From: SIG223 sp964442785
GTDB lineage: Bacteria > Bacillota_I > Bacilli_A > RFN20 > DUOF01
Assembly: GCA_964442785.1 (NCBI GenBank)
Contig: CAYTZW010000003.1
Location: 1 to 54,313, forward strand
Direction: 5' to 3'
Length of the DNA stretch: 54,313 bases
A program made the position numbers and the translations under genes. Below the pieces are notes generated by a model that saw nothing but the letters and a program-made list of their open reading frames with translations, was not told the DNA's origin and made no database searches. Positions 7,641-17,458 of this stretch are shown here, piece by piece. Numbering within the stretch: the stretch's first letter is position 1; every line of letters begins with the position of its first letter.

Positions 7641-10600
7641 TGCTATATTTTGATTTTAGCCAAATTTATCAAAATCGTTATGTTAAAAGAGCTCAAGAAT
7701 CTGATTTTTTTAAAGAATTAGAATTGCTTGATATAACTTTTTCTTCTTATTTGAAAGATATTTTTTCTAAATATAAAAACTTTTATGTTTCTTGTCCTAA
7801 TATTGAAAGAAAAGTAGTCAAAGAAGTTAAAAAAGATGTTTACAAGAATTACTTTTTTCGTCCTGTAACGGATAATGAAAAAGAAATTACTTTAAAAACG
7901 GATTTAGTTTTTAGTGAAGAAAAAATTGCTATCGAAGTTAAAGATATTTATATAAATAAAAATAAGCCTAAACAAAAGTATGAAAATAAAATATCTTGTT
8001 CTGTTTCTACTTTTATCGAAAATAAAAAAGTTAAAAGTGATGCCGATTTATTGCGAAATATTATTTCAAATACGCCTTTTATATGTGATGAAAAAGGAAA
8101 AAATTTTATTAGAAAATGGCTTGATTATTTAGAATTTGAAAAAAACTTTTTTTATGACAAAATAGGTTATCTTTATAGTTTAAGTTTTGAAGTTTTAGAA
8201 ATAGTGGAAATAAAAAGAAATCTTGAAAATTTCCAAAAGTATAAAGATGTTCTTTATTATGATGATAGAAGTAATTATCTTTATGTTAAAAAGGAAGATT
8301 ATTTAGGAAATGAAAATTCGTTTTTTGTTGTCGAATTTGAAGTTTTTGTTAATGATGATAATTATAATTGGGTTTCTTCTTTTATAAGTGAAGATATCGA
8401 AATTGCTAATGTTAAAGAAGCGTTAGATGAAAATAAAAAATTGAAAAATAATACCCTTAGTGATATTGAGTTTTCTTTTAAAACAAAAAGATTAGGAAGT
8501 CTTTTAAAACCTTTAACTTGCAAAGATGAAAACATTTACACTTTTTCTAAATTTTGGGTAGGAGATGAATTGATTCTTGAAAGAATTAATGATTACATTT
8601 GTTCCTTTTTTGGAGAAAAACCTTTGCTTGTTAATATTTTAAGTGGTGATTTAGCATTGTATAAACGTGGAAAACAAGCAATGTGTGATTTGTTGGAAGG
8701 TAATGTTAAAAATCCTGGGATAATCTCTTATTTAATGAACCCCGAAAGTTTAACTTTAAATGATGATGTTGCTTTACAAGACATTAAGTGGTCAGCTTCT
8801 TATTTAGACCAATATCAAAAGGAAGCTATTTGGAAAGCTTTAAATAGTGATTCTTTATTTTTAATACAAGGCCCTCCTGGAACAGGAAAAACTCAAGTAA
8901 TTAGTGAACTTGTTTATCAAGCAAATAAAATAGGGAAAAAGGTTTTATTGTCTAGTCAAACTCATATTGCCATTGATAATGCTTTGGATAGATTACCTAA
9001 TCAATTAGATATTCTTCCAATAAGATTAATCAATTTGGAAAGAAAATCTAATTCTGTTAAAGATTTTTTACCAGATAAATTAGTGGATAATTTATACAAT
9101 AAAATAAAGGAAAATTATCATAATAAACAAGATGATTTTATAAAATTTTATAAACAAATAAAGGAAAATAAAAAAGAATTAAAGGAAATAAAAGATTTAA
9201 TAATTGAAAATAAAATAGAAAGAGAAAATTATTTATCTTTAAAAGAAACTATTAATCAATTAAAGACAAAAATATTAATTAACAATAATGAAATTAATAA
9301 CTTGTTTTTGTCCATAAAAGAAAACAAAAAAGATTTAGATGTTTTATCTTTGTTAAAAAATAATGATTATCAAATTAAAGATTATGGTTGTTATATCAAT
9401 TTGGATTTGTTCAAGGATTTTAATAAGATTATTGATAAATATCAACTTAATAGTTTTTATAATGTTGAAAATAATGATTTGAATCAATATTTTAAAATTT
9501 GTTTAAGTGAAAACTTATGGGGAAATGAAAAATTTAGAAAAGATTATCAAAATATAGTAGTTTCTTTTAAAATTGATAATCAAAAAGAAATAAGTATCAA
9601 GGAAAATGAAAAAGAAATTGAAAAGTTAACAAAGGAAAAAATAGTTTTCCTTTCACAATTAGAAAAAGAAGAAAAAGAAATAAGAATTTTAGAAAAAAGT
9701 AAAAAGAAAATCTTTAATCAAATAGATAATTATTTTGCGAATAATTTAGATTTTGATAATCTTGATATTCCTTTGACTGATTTAGATAAAGTTGCTTTTT
9801 TGGAAGAAGAACTAACAAAAAAAGAACAAGAATTAAAAGAAAAAGAAGAAAGATATTTACACTATAAATCTTTATATGATGATTGTGTTGAATTTTTAAA
9901 TAAGAAAAATGATATTGAAGATGATAGAAAAAAATTAACTCGATATTTATTGAATAATAACGCTAATGTCTATGGAATTACTTGTAATGCTAATTCTTCT
10001 TATTTGGAAGAAAAAAATGAATATTTGAAATCTTTAGGTTTAGGAAATGTCGATTTAAAGAATATTGATTTTGATATTACCATTATTGATGAAGTTTCCA
10101 AAGCCACTCCAATCGAATTATTAATTCCTATTTTATATTCTAAAAGCATTGTTTTAGTAGGAGACCACCGACAATTACCACCAACATTTAAGTATAAACC
10201 AAATATGTTAGATAGTTTGAGCAGTGAAAACAAAATAAGTGTCGACAAATTAAAAGAATATCAAAATATGGTCGAAGATAGTTTGTTTAGTAATTTATTC
10301 ACCCGTACTAAAAGTAATAAAGCAATGTTAGTTAATCAATATCGAGCTCATCAACAAATTGTTGAAGTTACTAATACTTTTTATGAAGATAAATTACAAA
10401 TCGCTGATGTTGAAAAACAAAATAAAGCGAAGGAACACCATATTCAAATTAGTTTAAAAGATAATCCTTTGTTTACTAAAAATGTTCATACTTATTGGTT
10501 CAATTCTTTTTATAATAAAGACGGCTCAATTTCTTATGAGAAAAAGTTGTCTAAAGGTAATGAATTGTCTTCTTCTTTTATCAATGAAGAAGAAATCTAT

Positions 10601-11059
10601 TTGACCGAAAATATTTTAAAAGAATTAGATAATTTCTTTGCAGAAAATGAAATTGAAATGTCTTCTATTGGTGTTATTAGTTTGTATAATGACCAAGTTA
10701 AAGAAATAAGAAAAAAAGTTTTAAAAACAAAATATAAAAAACTTCAAATAGATGCTAGTAAAATATCTAGTGTTGATGAATTTCAAGGAAAAGAAGAAGA
10801 TATTATTATTGTCAGTTTAGTAAGAAATAATCCTAAATTTAATGCAGGTGAATTTACTAAAAAATTTGAAAGAATAAATGTTGCTACTTCAAGGGCTAAA
10901 AAAATGCTTATTGTTTTAGGAGCGACACCTTTCTTTACTAAATTAGAAGTTCCAATTACTTCAATGGAAAATGGTGAAAAAGTAAATCGTAAATTATACA
11001 AAGAAGTTTATGAAAGATTTGTCGGAAAAATAGAAAATCCGAATGTATTTTTTGATTAA
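7640..11059 (+). CDS. UPF1-like superfamily 1 helicase with long coiled-coil insertion
   Basis: 1139-residue SF1 (DNA2/NAM7/UPF1-like, AAA_11/AAA_12) helicase. Motif I GPPGTGKT is at about 412-419, motif Ia SSQTHIAIDNAL follows, motif II is IIDEVSKA (about 815-822), motif III VGDHRQLPP, motif IV region VNQYRAH, motif V VDEFQGKEEDIII and motif VI NVATSRAKK. All ATPase motifs look intact. Between motifs Ia and II is an insertion of about 360 residues rich in Lys, Glu and Leu, probably an antiparallel coiled coil. The roughly 400-residue N-terminal region is not recognised. The nucleic acid substrate (RNA or DNA) cannot be told. It is coupled to the upstream DnaJ-like gene. Confidence 0.85.
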   Translation: MLYFDFSQIYQNRYVKRAQESDFFKELELLDITFSSYLKDIFSKYKNFYVSCPNIERKVVKEVKKDVYKNYFFRPVTDNEKEITLKTDLVFSEEKIAIEVKDIYINKNKPKQKYENKISCSVSTFIENKKVKSDADLLRNIISNTPFICDEKGKNFIRKWLDYLEFEKNFFYDKIGYLYSLSFEVLEIVEIKRNLENFQKYKDVLYYDDRSNYLYVKKEDYLGNENSFFVVEFEVFVNDDNYNWVSSFISEDIEIANVKEALDENKKLKNNTLSDIEFSFKTKRLGSLLKPLTCKDENIYTFSKFWVGDELILERINDYICSFFGEKPLLVNILSGDLALYKRGKQAMCDLLEGNVKNPGIISYLMNPESLTLNDDVALQDIKWSASYLDQYQKEAIWKALNSDSLFLIQGPPGTGKTQVISELVYQANKIGKKVLLSSQTHIAIDNALDRLPNQLDILPIRLINLERKSNSVKDFLPDKLVDNLYNKIKENYHNKQDDFIKFYKQIKENKKELKEIKDLIIENKIERENYLSLKETINQLKTKILINNNEINNLFLSIKENKKDLDVLSLLKNNDYQIKDYGCYINLDLFKDFNKIIDKYQLNSFYNVENNDLNQYFKICLSENLWGNEKFRKDYQNIVVSFKIDNQKEISIKENEKEIEKLTKEKIVFLSQLEKEEKEIRILEKSKKKIFNQIDNYFANNLDFDNLDIPLTDLDKVAFLEEELTKKEQELKEKEERYLHYKSLYDDCVEFLNKKNDIEDDRKKLTRYLLNNNANVYGITCNANSSYLEEKNEYLKSLGLGNVDLKNIDFDITIIDEVSKATPIELLIPILYSKSIVLVGDHRQLPPTFKYKPNMLDSLSSENKISVDKLKEYQNMVEDSLFSNLFTRTKSNKAMLVNQYRAHQQIVEVTNTFYEDKLQIADVEKQNKAKEHHIQISLKDNPLFTKNVHTYWFNSFYNKDGSISYEKKLSKGNELSSSFINEEEIYLTENILKELDNFFAENEIEMSSIGVISLYNDQVKEIRKKVLKTKYKKLQIDASKISSVDEFQGKEEDIIIVSLVRNNPKFNAGEFTKKFERINVATSRAKKMLIVLGATPFFTKLEVPITSMENGEKVNRKLYKEVYERFVGKIENPNVFFD

Positions 11060-11072
11060 TAGGAGGTATTTT

Positions 11073-11864
11073 ATGAAAATTAATTTTTTATCTTTCACGG
11101 ATTATAAATTAAAAATTAATACTTATAAAAAATGTGATTTAGATTTTTTTAGTTTTTTGTTACTTAAAATTATCACAAGTGAAAATAAAGAAAACAAGTC
11201 ATTAAAATCTATCCTTTTTGATTTTGAAATTACTGAACCTTTGATGTATTTAGCTTCTAATGCTTTTTATGAATTAATTGATAATCATTTAATCGAAACT
11301 TCTTTATCTTTTGAAGAAGTAAAATGTTTAGATATTATCACCAATGATTTGACTTATAAATGTTTAGAAAATAACTATTTTTTGATTTTAGAAGATAGTA
11401 AAGAACAAAGTGTTGCCATTAATCCTTTGAATTATAAAATTGTTTTTAATGATAACAAATATAAAGATGATTATCTTGTTTATAATAAAGAAATTAGTTT
11501 ATCTTTGTTAAATGAAATAATTAATGAAAACAAAAAAAGTTTATTTAATATTAGCGATGATTACCAAATAGAAGTAGAAATACTAGAAGCTAATCCTTTG
11601 TTTACAGAATTAAATTGTAAAGACGTGGAATTTCCTTTAGATTTGAAAGAAATTATTTATGACAATTTGCAATACTTTGAAAAAGAAAATCTAAAAGAAT
11701 ATGAAAAAGATTTCGTGATTTTAACAAAAGAATATGAACTAGAAAAAAATGATAAATATGATTTTATAGCAACTTTGAATAAAGAAAAATATGGCTGTTT
11801 TTATTATTTGGTTGCTTCTAATATTGGAAAAATACCAATGATAAAAAGGACAAAATTAAAATAA
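11073..11864 (+). CDS. Uncharacterised protein of the DnaJ-like/helicase operon (263 aa)
   Basis: I do not recognise this protein. It is 263 residues, acidic, with no signal peptide, no membrane segment and no metal or ATP motif. The N-terminal half is helical and could be a winged-helix-like scaffold, but I cannot support that. The start follows a strong AGGAGGT 13 bp after the helicase stop, and the next gene starts 15 bp after its stop. It is therefore an integral part of the operon and probably an adaptor for one of the other products. Confidence 0.65.
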   Translation: MKINFLSFTDYKLKINTYKKCDLDFFSFLLLKIITSENKENKSLKSILFDFEITEPLMYLASNAFYELIDNHLIETSLSFEEVKCLDIITNDLTYKCLENNYFLILEDSKEQSVAINPLNYKIVFNDNKYKDDYLVYNKEISLSLLNEIINENKKSLFNISDDYQIEVEILEANPLFTELNCKDVEFPLDLKEIIYDNLQYFEKENLKEYEKDFVILTKEYELEKNDKYDFIATLNKEKYGCFYYLVASNIGKIPMIKRTKLK

Positions 11865-11879
11865 TAGGAGGTGAAAAAG

Positions 11880-13280
11880 ATGGATTATTACAAAACTTTG
11901 AAAATAAATGAAAATGCGACTAAAAAAGAAATCGAAGAAGCATATAAACTCTTAAGTGATACTTATAATCCTCTTTATAATACTTCTCCGATTGCTTATA
12001 AAAGATATCGAGAAATTCAATATGCGTACCAAATGCTTCAAAATAAAGAATTGATTACTTTTGAAGAAAATGAAATAACTATTCCTGAAGAAAAAGCAGA
12101 AAAATTTGATTATGAAAATTATTTTAATCATCAAAAAGAAATAAATTATATTCCACTGGAAAATGAAGATATCGAATTATATCAAAATGTTAAAACCGAA
12201 AACGAAACTTTAGACCTTTATAAATATCCTTGTGAGATAAATGTTGATTATTTAAAACTTCTTTTAAATTGCCAAATTGATGTTCTTGTTTTTGAAAAAG
12301 AAGAATGTAAAGAAGCTACTCTTTCCATTTGTCCCGTTTGTAATGGAATAGGAGTAGTAGAATATCAACAAAAAAATGTTGTTTGCCCTAAATGTAATGG
12401 AAAAAAGGAAATAAAAGAAGGCCATTGTCATCATAGTTTAAGAAAAGAAAAAAAAGTAAGATTAGATTTGTCAAAAATAGATGTTACAAAACCTTTGATA
12501 ATCTTGGATACTTACTTAACTTTTAACATTTTAAATAAGGACAAAGTAAAAGAAACTAAAGATGAAATATATGTTAATTATGATTTGTCAAAAGAAGAAA
12601 TATTAAAGGGCTTTAATCAAGAATATAATACCGATAAAGGTGTTTTATCTGTTAAGACAAAAAACTTTGAAGAAGACTATATTCTTAATTATGAAGATAA
12701 AAAACTTATTTTTCATTTCAATACTTTTTCTTTTGATGGAAACAATATTGAAAAAACGATTATTTTCAATAAAAAACATTTACATAAAACTTTATATCTT
12801 AACTTAGATAACTTAACTTATTCTTTAGAAAAAACCTCTCAATTTAATTATGAATTTGTTTTATCTAATCTAAAAGGTTCTTTTAAAGTCAAAGAAAAAG
12901 GAGAAAAAGGATATTTAGAAGGAAAAAATGGTGATTTAATTTTGAATTATTTTGCTTGTAATCATTATTTTGAAAGTAGCAAAAATATAATGATAGAAGA
13001 AACTAGTTTACTATCCAATCTTTTTAAAGATTTTAAAATAAAAGGAAAAAATTATTTGCTTGAAAAAGATGATAAATTAGTAATTTTAACAGGAACATCT
13101 TCTAAAAAAGATTACCTAAAAAACTATTTTTGGTTTAAAATCTTGATTTATTTTATTTGGTTATTAATACCACTTATTTTACTAATAGCACCTTTGAGTA
13201 AAGAATTATTTATTTCGATGTGTATTGTTTCTATAAGTTATGCTATTTTAGCAAATGTTTTGTTAAGATTAAAAATATAA
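11880..13280 (+). CDS. Membrane-anchored J-domain-like protein lacking HPD
   Basis: 466 residues. The N-terminus (MDYYKTLKINENATKKEIEE) matches a J domain, but the HPD tripeptide between helices II and III is N-P-L (residues 30-32), so Hsp70 stimulation is probably lost. A single zinc-centre pair follows (CPVCNGIG and CPKCNGKK, about 154-176), then a DnaJ CTD-like segment (KEKGEKGYLEGKNGDLIL). Two hydrophobic helices at about 418-462 anchor it in the membrane. ATG 11880, 8-9 nt after AGGAGG, is preferred over GTG 11871, which overlaps the ribosome site. With the J-less DnaJ-like protein at 6300 it looks like a split, diverged DnaJ-type system. Confidence 0.72.
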   Translation: MDYYKTLKINENATKKEIEEAYKLLSDTYNPLYNTSPIAYKRYREIQYAYQMLQNKELITFEENEITIPEEKAEKFDYENYFNHQKEINYIPLENEDIELYQNVKTENETLDLYKYPCEINVDYLKLLLNCQIDVLVFEKEECKEATLSICPVCNGIGVVEYQQKNVVCPKCNGKKEIKEGHCHHSLRKEKKVRLDLSKIDVTKPLIILDTYLTFNILNKDKVKETKDEIYVNYDLSKEEILKGFNQEYNTDKGVLSVKTKNFEEDYILNYEDKKLIFHFNTFSFDGNNIEKTIIFNKKHLHKTLYLNLDNLTYSLEKTSQFNYEFVLSNLKGSFKVKEKGEKGYLEGKNGDLILNYFACNHYFESSKNIMIEETSLLSNLFKDFKIKGKNYLLEKDDKLVILTGTSSKKDYLKNYFWFKILIYFIWLLIPLILLIAPLSKELFISMCIVSISYAILANVLLRLKI

Positions 13281-13293
13281 AGGAGGAAATAAA

Positions 13294-15570
13294 ATGAAAA
13301 AAAATATTATTTTATGGTCATTTTTCTTGATTTTGCTTTCTTTCTTTATGATTTTTACTAGTGAAGAAATAAAAGCAAAAGAAGTATCTACCAATGATTT
13401 TGCTATCTCTGTTGGTAAAGATAATGTTATCTGGCCTTCTTTTGAAAAAAATGAAGATGATACTTATACTTTACATTTTGGAGTAGAAATAAAAGGAACT
13501 AGTCAAGAAGATTTAACTTTTTCTTTGAAAAGTGAAATAACTTATTTTATCAATGATGAAGAACAAAAAGAAATTGACGAGTTAGATAATAATGGAGATT
13601 ATTTTTCTTCCCAAGGAAGTTATACTTTTGATTTATATGATGAAGATATGCCTAGTTATGTTTTAGGAGAATCTCATATTGATAAGATTTATTTTCAATT
13701 TACTTTTGAATGTATAAGTAATCCAACTTACACGTATGCCATTCAAGTTAGTCCCCTTATCGAATTGGAAGTCCAATATGATTATACAAAACCTGTTCTT
13801 TGTGAAAATGAAAATGAATGTAATTATTTAAGCAATAATTCATATTTAACAGAAGATTATCAATTTAAGTTTACAGCGAGTGATGATGTTTCAGGGGTTG
13901 ATTATATTAAATACTTTTTTAGTACCTCTTATTTTATGAATATAAATAAAGATAAATTTGTTAATCAAATCGTTAATGGAGGGACTTTTTCCTACCAAGA
14001 AAATAGAGAATATTTAATTAATTATGGGCAAGCTACTATAAATATCTATTTATATGTTCTTGTCCAAGATAATGCGTCTAATTATTTGTGTATTTGTTTT
14101 AATTATCTTTACCTTTTAGAAGAAGTAGAAAACAATTTGATTTATAACAAAGAAAACAGTTCTATTCCTAATACCGATAACTATTATAAATCTATTAATA
14201 TCAAAATAGATGTTGAAAATGATTTGTATTATGGTATTAGTTATTATAATTATCTTGATGCTTCTAGTTTGAATAATAGCAAATATCTTTATGATAAAGA
14301 AAAAGGAATTGAAATTAATTTACCTTATACTTGTGAAATATATGTTTTTATTGTTTCGTTTGGTAGTGATGATAGTTTTACTTTTATGATTTTACGTTAT
14401 AAACTTGATAATACTGCTCCTACTGTTACTAGTGCCAATTATCCAGACCTTGACCTTACATATAAAAAGGTTACTTTGAATTTTCAATTTTCGGATAATT
14501 CAGGAACATTTAGTTCTTTTTATCAAATTTCTTCTACTATATTAGAGGATTTAGGAACGATTACTAATGTTTATGAAAATGGAACGGATTTAATTGTGGG
14601 AGAAAACCTAAATGGAGAATATTATATATATTTTGCTATTTATGATGCTTTAGAAAATGTTAATTGGTTTTATCTTCATTATATTTTTGATAATCTACCC
14701 CCTGTTTTAACCTTATCAATAAGTGAACAAGATGCTTTGCAAGTATCTAATGGGAAAAGCATCAAATTAACTTTAAATGAGTTAAAAGGAACTACTTTTA
14801 AATGTAAATGGGCTTTAGATAATTTAGAATTAAGCGAAAATGACTTAGATGCAACTTGTAACAAAGATTCTTACATATCCGCTCCTAATAATAGTGAAGG
14901 ATATTATCGTTTATGGGCTTATTTAGAAGATGATGCCGGTAATAGCACTCTTTATCATTCATATCCTTTTTTAATAGATAGCAAAGGTCCTATAGTAGAG
15001 ATTATTCCTACTTATAATGATACAACTTATCGAGAAACTAACCTTATTGATATTAAAGCAACAGATACCTATACAGGCGTTTCTACCGTGTATTATAAAT
15101 GGTTGACTTATGACCAAAATATAACTTCAGGTACAAGTGTTAATTATGAAGTAATTGATAAAATTGATTATCCTTCCGATAGTTATGGTGTTTATGCCTT
15201 GTGGGTTTATGCTATAGACGGTGCAGGAAATGCTACTTTGTACAAAGATAGCAATAAATACTATGTAGATACTGAAAAATATAATTTATCTTTAATTGGT
15301 AAAGAAAAAATAACAATAGTGAAAAATGAAAAATTTGTTGACCCTGGAGTTAAAGCTTTAAAAGGCGAAAGAAAAGTCGCTTACCAAATTGAAAGCGACC
15401 TAGATATTTCCAAAACAGGAGTTTATACCATTACATACAAATTAGACAATTTAACAATCGAAAGAAAAGTAGAAGTTACTAATACTACTTCGTATTATCT
15501 TCTTATTTCTATTTCAACTTTTCTAGGCTTAATTGTTAGTTTTCTTCCTTTAAGAAAGAAAAAGGTTTAG
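13294..15570 (+). CDS. Secreted, membrane-anchored surface protein with Ig-like domains
   Basis: 758-residue protein. Residues 1-29 form a signal peptide (KK, hydrophobic core, IKA/KEV cleavage). It has at least three beta-sandwich repeats that begin with patterns such as DNTAPTVT, DNLPPVLT and DSKGPIVE, typical of bacterial Ig-like domains. Near residues 668-733 is a DUF5011-like domain (FVDPGVKALKGERK), and a C-terminal hydrophobic helix plus LRKKKV tail follows. No LPxTG motif is seen, so it is probably held by the membrane helix. AGGAGG precedes the start. It is the last gene of the operon begun by the DnaJ-like protein, an unexpected partner for cytoplasmic proteins. Confidence 0.75.
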   Translation: MKKNIILWSFFLILLSFFMIFTSEEIKAKEVSTNDFAISVGKDNVIWPSFEKNEDDTYTLHFGVEIKGTSQEDLTFSLKSEITYFINDEEQKEIDELDNNGDYFSSQGSYTFDLYDEDMPSYVLGESHIDKIYFQFTFECISNPTYTYAIQVSPLIELEVQYDYTKPVLCENENECNYLSNNSYLTEDYQFKFTASDDVSGVDYIKYFFSTSYFMNINKDKFVNQIVNGGTFSYQENREYLINYGQATINIYLYVLVQDNASNYLCICFNYLYLLEEVENNLIYNKENSSIPNTDNYYKSINIKIDVENDLYYGISYYNYLDASSLNNSKYLYDKEKGIEINLPYTCEIYVFIVSFGSDDSFTFMILRYKLDNTAPTVTSANYPDLDLTYKKVTLNFQFSDNSGTFSSFYQISSTILEDLGTITNVYENGTDLIVGENLNGEYYIYFAIYDALENVNWFYLHYIFDNLPPVLTLSISEQDALQVSNGKSIKLTLNELKGTTFKCKWALDNLELSENDLDATCNKDSYISAPNNSEGYYRLWAYLEDDAGNSTLYHSYPFLIDSKGPIVEIIPTYNDTTYRETNLIDIKATDTYTGVSTVYYKWLTYDQNITSGTSVNYEVIDKIDYPSDSYGVYALWVYAIDGAGNATLYKDSNKYYVDTEKYNLSLIGKEKITIVKNEKFVDPGVKALKGERKVAYQIESDLDISKTGVYTITYKLDNLTIERKVEVTNTTSYYLLISISTFLGLIVSFLPLRKKKV

Positions 15571-15812
15571 TCTTCTCTTTCGTGTTTTATTTTGCCCCAG
15601 AAAAAATAATAAACAATGATATAACTTATTCCAAAACCGATTAATTTATTACTTTGTGTTCCACCAATAAAAAGAACACCATTAATACCGACAGAAATAA
15701 AGATTAGAACTAGTTTCCACAAGAAATTATCTTGAACACGGGTAGCAAAATCAAAAAGAGATAAAGTTGTAAAACCTAAAACGAAACCTAAAGTTAATCC
15801 ATATAGAAACAT
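15567..15812 (-). CDS. Small membrane protein (81 aa)
   Basis: I do not recognise a family. It has three predicted membrane helices (LYGLTLGFVLGFTTLSLF, LVLIFISVGINGVLFIGG and IGFGISYIIVYYFFW) and a charged C-terminal tail. Its stop overlaps the last bases of the convergent surface-protein gene. ATG 15812 is preferred because AAAGGA lies 9 nt before it; ATG 15821 would abut the ribosome site. Confidence 0.6.
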   Translation of the reverse strand: MFLYGLTLGFVLGFTTLSLFDFATRVQDNFLWKLVLIFISVGINGVLFIGGTQSNKLIGFGISYIIVYYFFWGKIKHERED

Positions 15813-15901
15813 TTTCATCATTCCTTTACTTTTTTAATATAACAAAAAAAGATATAAATTTCATTATTTTTGTAGTATTATTTATGCAAAGGGGTGCTAG
15901 T

Positions 15902-17230
15902 ATGGAAAAAATAAATCAAAAATGGTTAGAAAAAACAAATAAAGAATATCTAAATAATAAAACACAAACTATTGTAAGAAGGGCTTTATATAAAAGTGAT
16001 TTAAATCAAATTTCTCAAGTAATGGAAGAAAATGAAAAAAATCAATTTAGATTTTCTTGTGAAATTCCTACAATGGAAGCCACTAATCAAAAAGCAAGTG
16101 GAAGATGTTGGATTTTTGCAGGATTAAATGTTTTAAGAGAAATAATTGCTAAAAAGTATAATATTGAAAATTTTGAATTATCTCAAAACTATGTAGCTTT
16201 TTACGATAAACTAGAAAAGATTAATTATTACTTTGAATCTGTAATTAAACTTTTAGATGTTCCTGCTGATGATAGAACATTAGTTTGTATCAATGAAAAT
16301 GGTATCCAAGACGGTGGACAATGGGATATGCTTGTTAGTGTTATCGAAAAATATGGTTTAGTAACAAAAGAGGCAATGCCAGAAACTGCTTCTAGTTCAA
16401 ATACAAGAAAAATGAACGATTTAATCAATATTAAATTAAAACAATTCTGTGCTAAAGCAAGAGACTTACATCGTAAAAAAGAAGATGACAAAATTAAAGA
16501 ATTAAAAGAAGAATATTTACACGCTGCTTATACTTTATTATGTAGTTGTTTTGGAGTTCCACCTACTAAATTTAACTTTGAATATGTTAATAAAAAGAAA
16601 GAATATAAAATTGAAAAAGATATTACTCCTTTAAAATTCTATCAAGAATATATTGGAGATGTTTTAAAAGATTATGTCAGCATTATCAATTCTCCAACTG
16701 AAGATAAACCTTTTAATAAAGTATTTACTGTAGAATATATTGGTAATGTTGTTGGTGGACACCCAATCAAATACTTAAATTTACCAATGAATGAATTGAA
16801 AAAACTTGCTATAAAACAATTAAAAGACAATGAAGTAATTTGGTTTGGTTCTGATTGTGGTAAAGACGGTGATCGTGATGCTGGCTTATGGGATAATAAA
16901 ACTTATGATTATGGAACAACTTTTGAAACAAGTTTTGAATTATCAAAAGCAGAGATGTTAGATTATCGTTATAGTGCAATGAATCACGCTATGGTTTTAA
17001 CAGCGGTAAACCTAGAAGGAACTAAATCTACCAAATGGAAAATTGAAAATAGTTGGGGAACTGAAAGAGCTCATAAAGGTTATTATATTTGTTCGGATTC
17101 TTGGTTTGATAAATATGTTTTCCAAATTGTTGTCAATAAAAAACATTTAACAAAAGCTCAATTAAAACTACTAGAGGCAAAACCAATTAAATTAAATCCT
17201 TGGGATCCAATGGGAACTCTTGCAGATTAG
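15902..17230 (+). CDS. pepC: Bleomycin hydrolase/aminopeptidase C family cysteine peptidase
   Basis: C1B cysteine aminopeptidase that trims N-terminal residues from peptides in the cytoplasm. It has 442 residues, the normal length. The papain-type triad is visible: Cys in ASGRCWIFAGLN, His in MNHAMVLTAV and Asn in IENSWGTE. The start is ATG 15902 after AAGGGG. It is followed by acpP with an 11-bp gap and AGGAGG, so it may be the first gene of a pepC-acpP-yqeY unit. Confidence 0.93.
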   Translation: MEKINQKWLEKTNKEYLNNKTQTIVRRALYKSDLNQISQVMEENEKNQFRFSCEIPTMEATNQKASGRCWIFAGLNVLREIIAKKYNIENFELSQNYVAFYDKLEKINYYFESVIKLLDVPADDRTLVCINENGIQDGGQWDMLVSVIEKYGLVTKEAMPETASSSNTRKMNDLINIKLKQFCAKARDLHRKKEDDKIKELKEEYLHAAYTLLCSCFGVPPTKFNFEYVNKKKEYKIEKDITPLKFYQEYIGDVLKDYVSIINSPTEDKPFNKVFTVEYIGNVVGGHPIKYLNLPMNELKKLAIKQLKDNEVIWFGSDCGKDGDRDAGLWDNKTYDYGTTFETSFELSKAEMLDYRYSAMNHAMVLTAVNLEGTKSTKWKIENSWGTERAHKGYYICSDSWFDKYVFQIVVNKKHLTKAQLKLLEAKPIKLNPWDPMGTLAD

Positions 17231-17241
17231 GAGGTAAATAT

Positions 17242-17457
17242 ATGAGTAAATTTGAAATAGTCAAAAAGGCTTTAGAGCCAAAAGTAAAAGGAAAAGAAAT
17301 AACTAAAAATTCAACTTTTAAAGAACTTGGATTAGATTCTTTGGATTTAGTAGAAGTAGTCTTAGAAGTAGAAGAATTATTAGACTACAAGTTTAAAGAT
17401 GAAGATTTAATATCTTTAAAAAGTATTCAAGATGTTTTAGACAGAGTAGGTGAATAA
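17242..17457 (+). CDS. acpP: Acyl carrier protein
   Basis: 71-residue ACP that carries acyl chains on a 4'-phosphopantetheine arm in fatty acid or phospholipid synthesis. The attachment serine is in LGLDSLDLVE, with the usual acidic helix II. A strong AGGAGG precedes ATG 17242. AcpS, which would load the arm, is encoded at 38338. It is slightly shorter than the common 75-80 residues but complete. Confidence 0.92.
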   Translation: MSKFEIVKKALEPKVKGKEITKNSTFKELGLDSLDLVEVVLEVEELLDYKFKDEDLISLKSIQDVLDRVGE

Positions 17458-17458
17458 A

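Noticed and set aside
10000..11001. Minus-strand ORFs inside the helicase gene
   Set aside because: They are antisense shadows of a well-supported coding region with all SF1 motifs.
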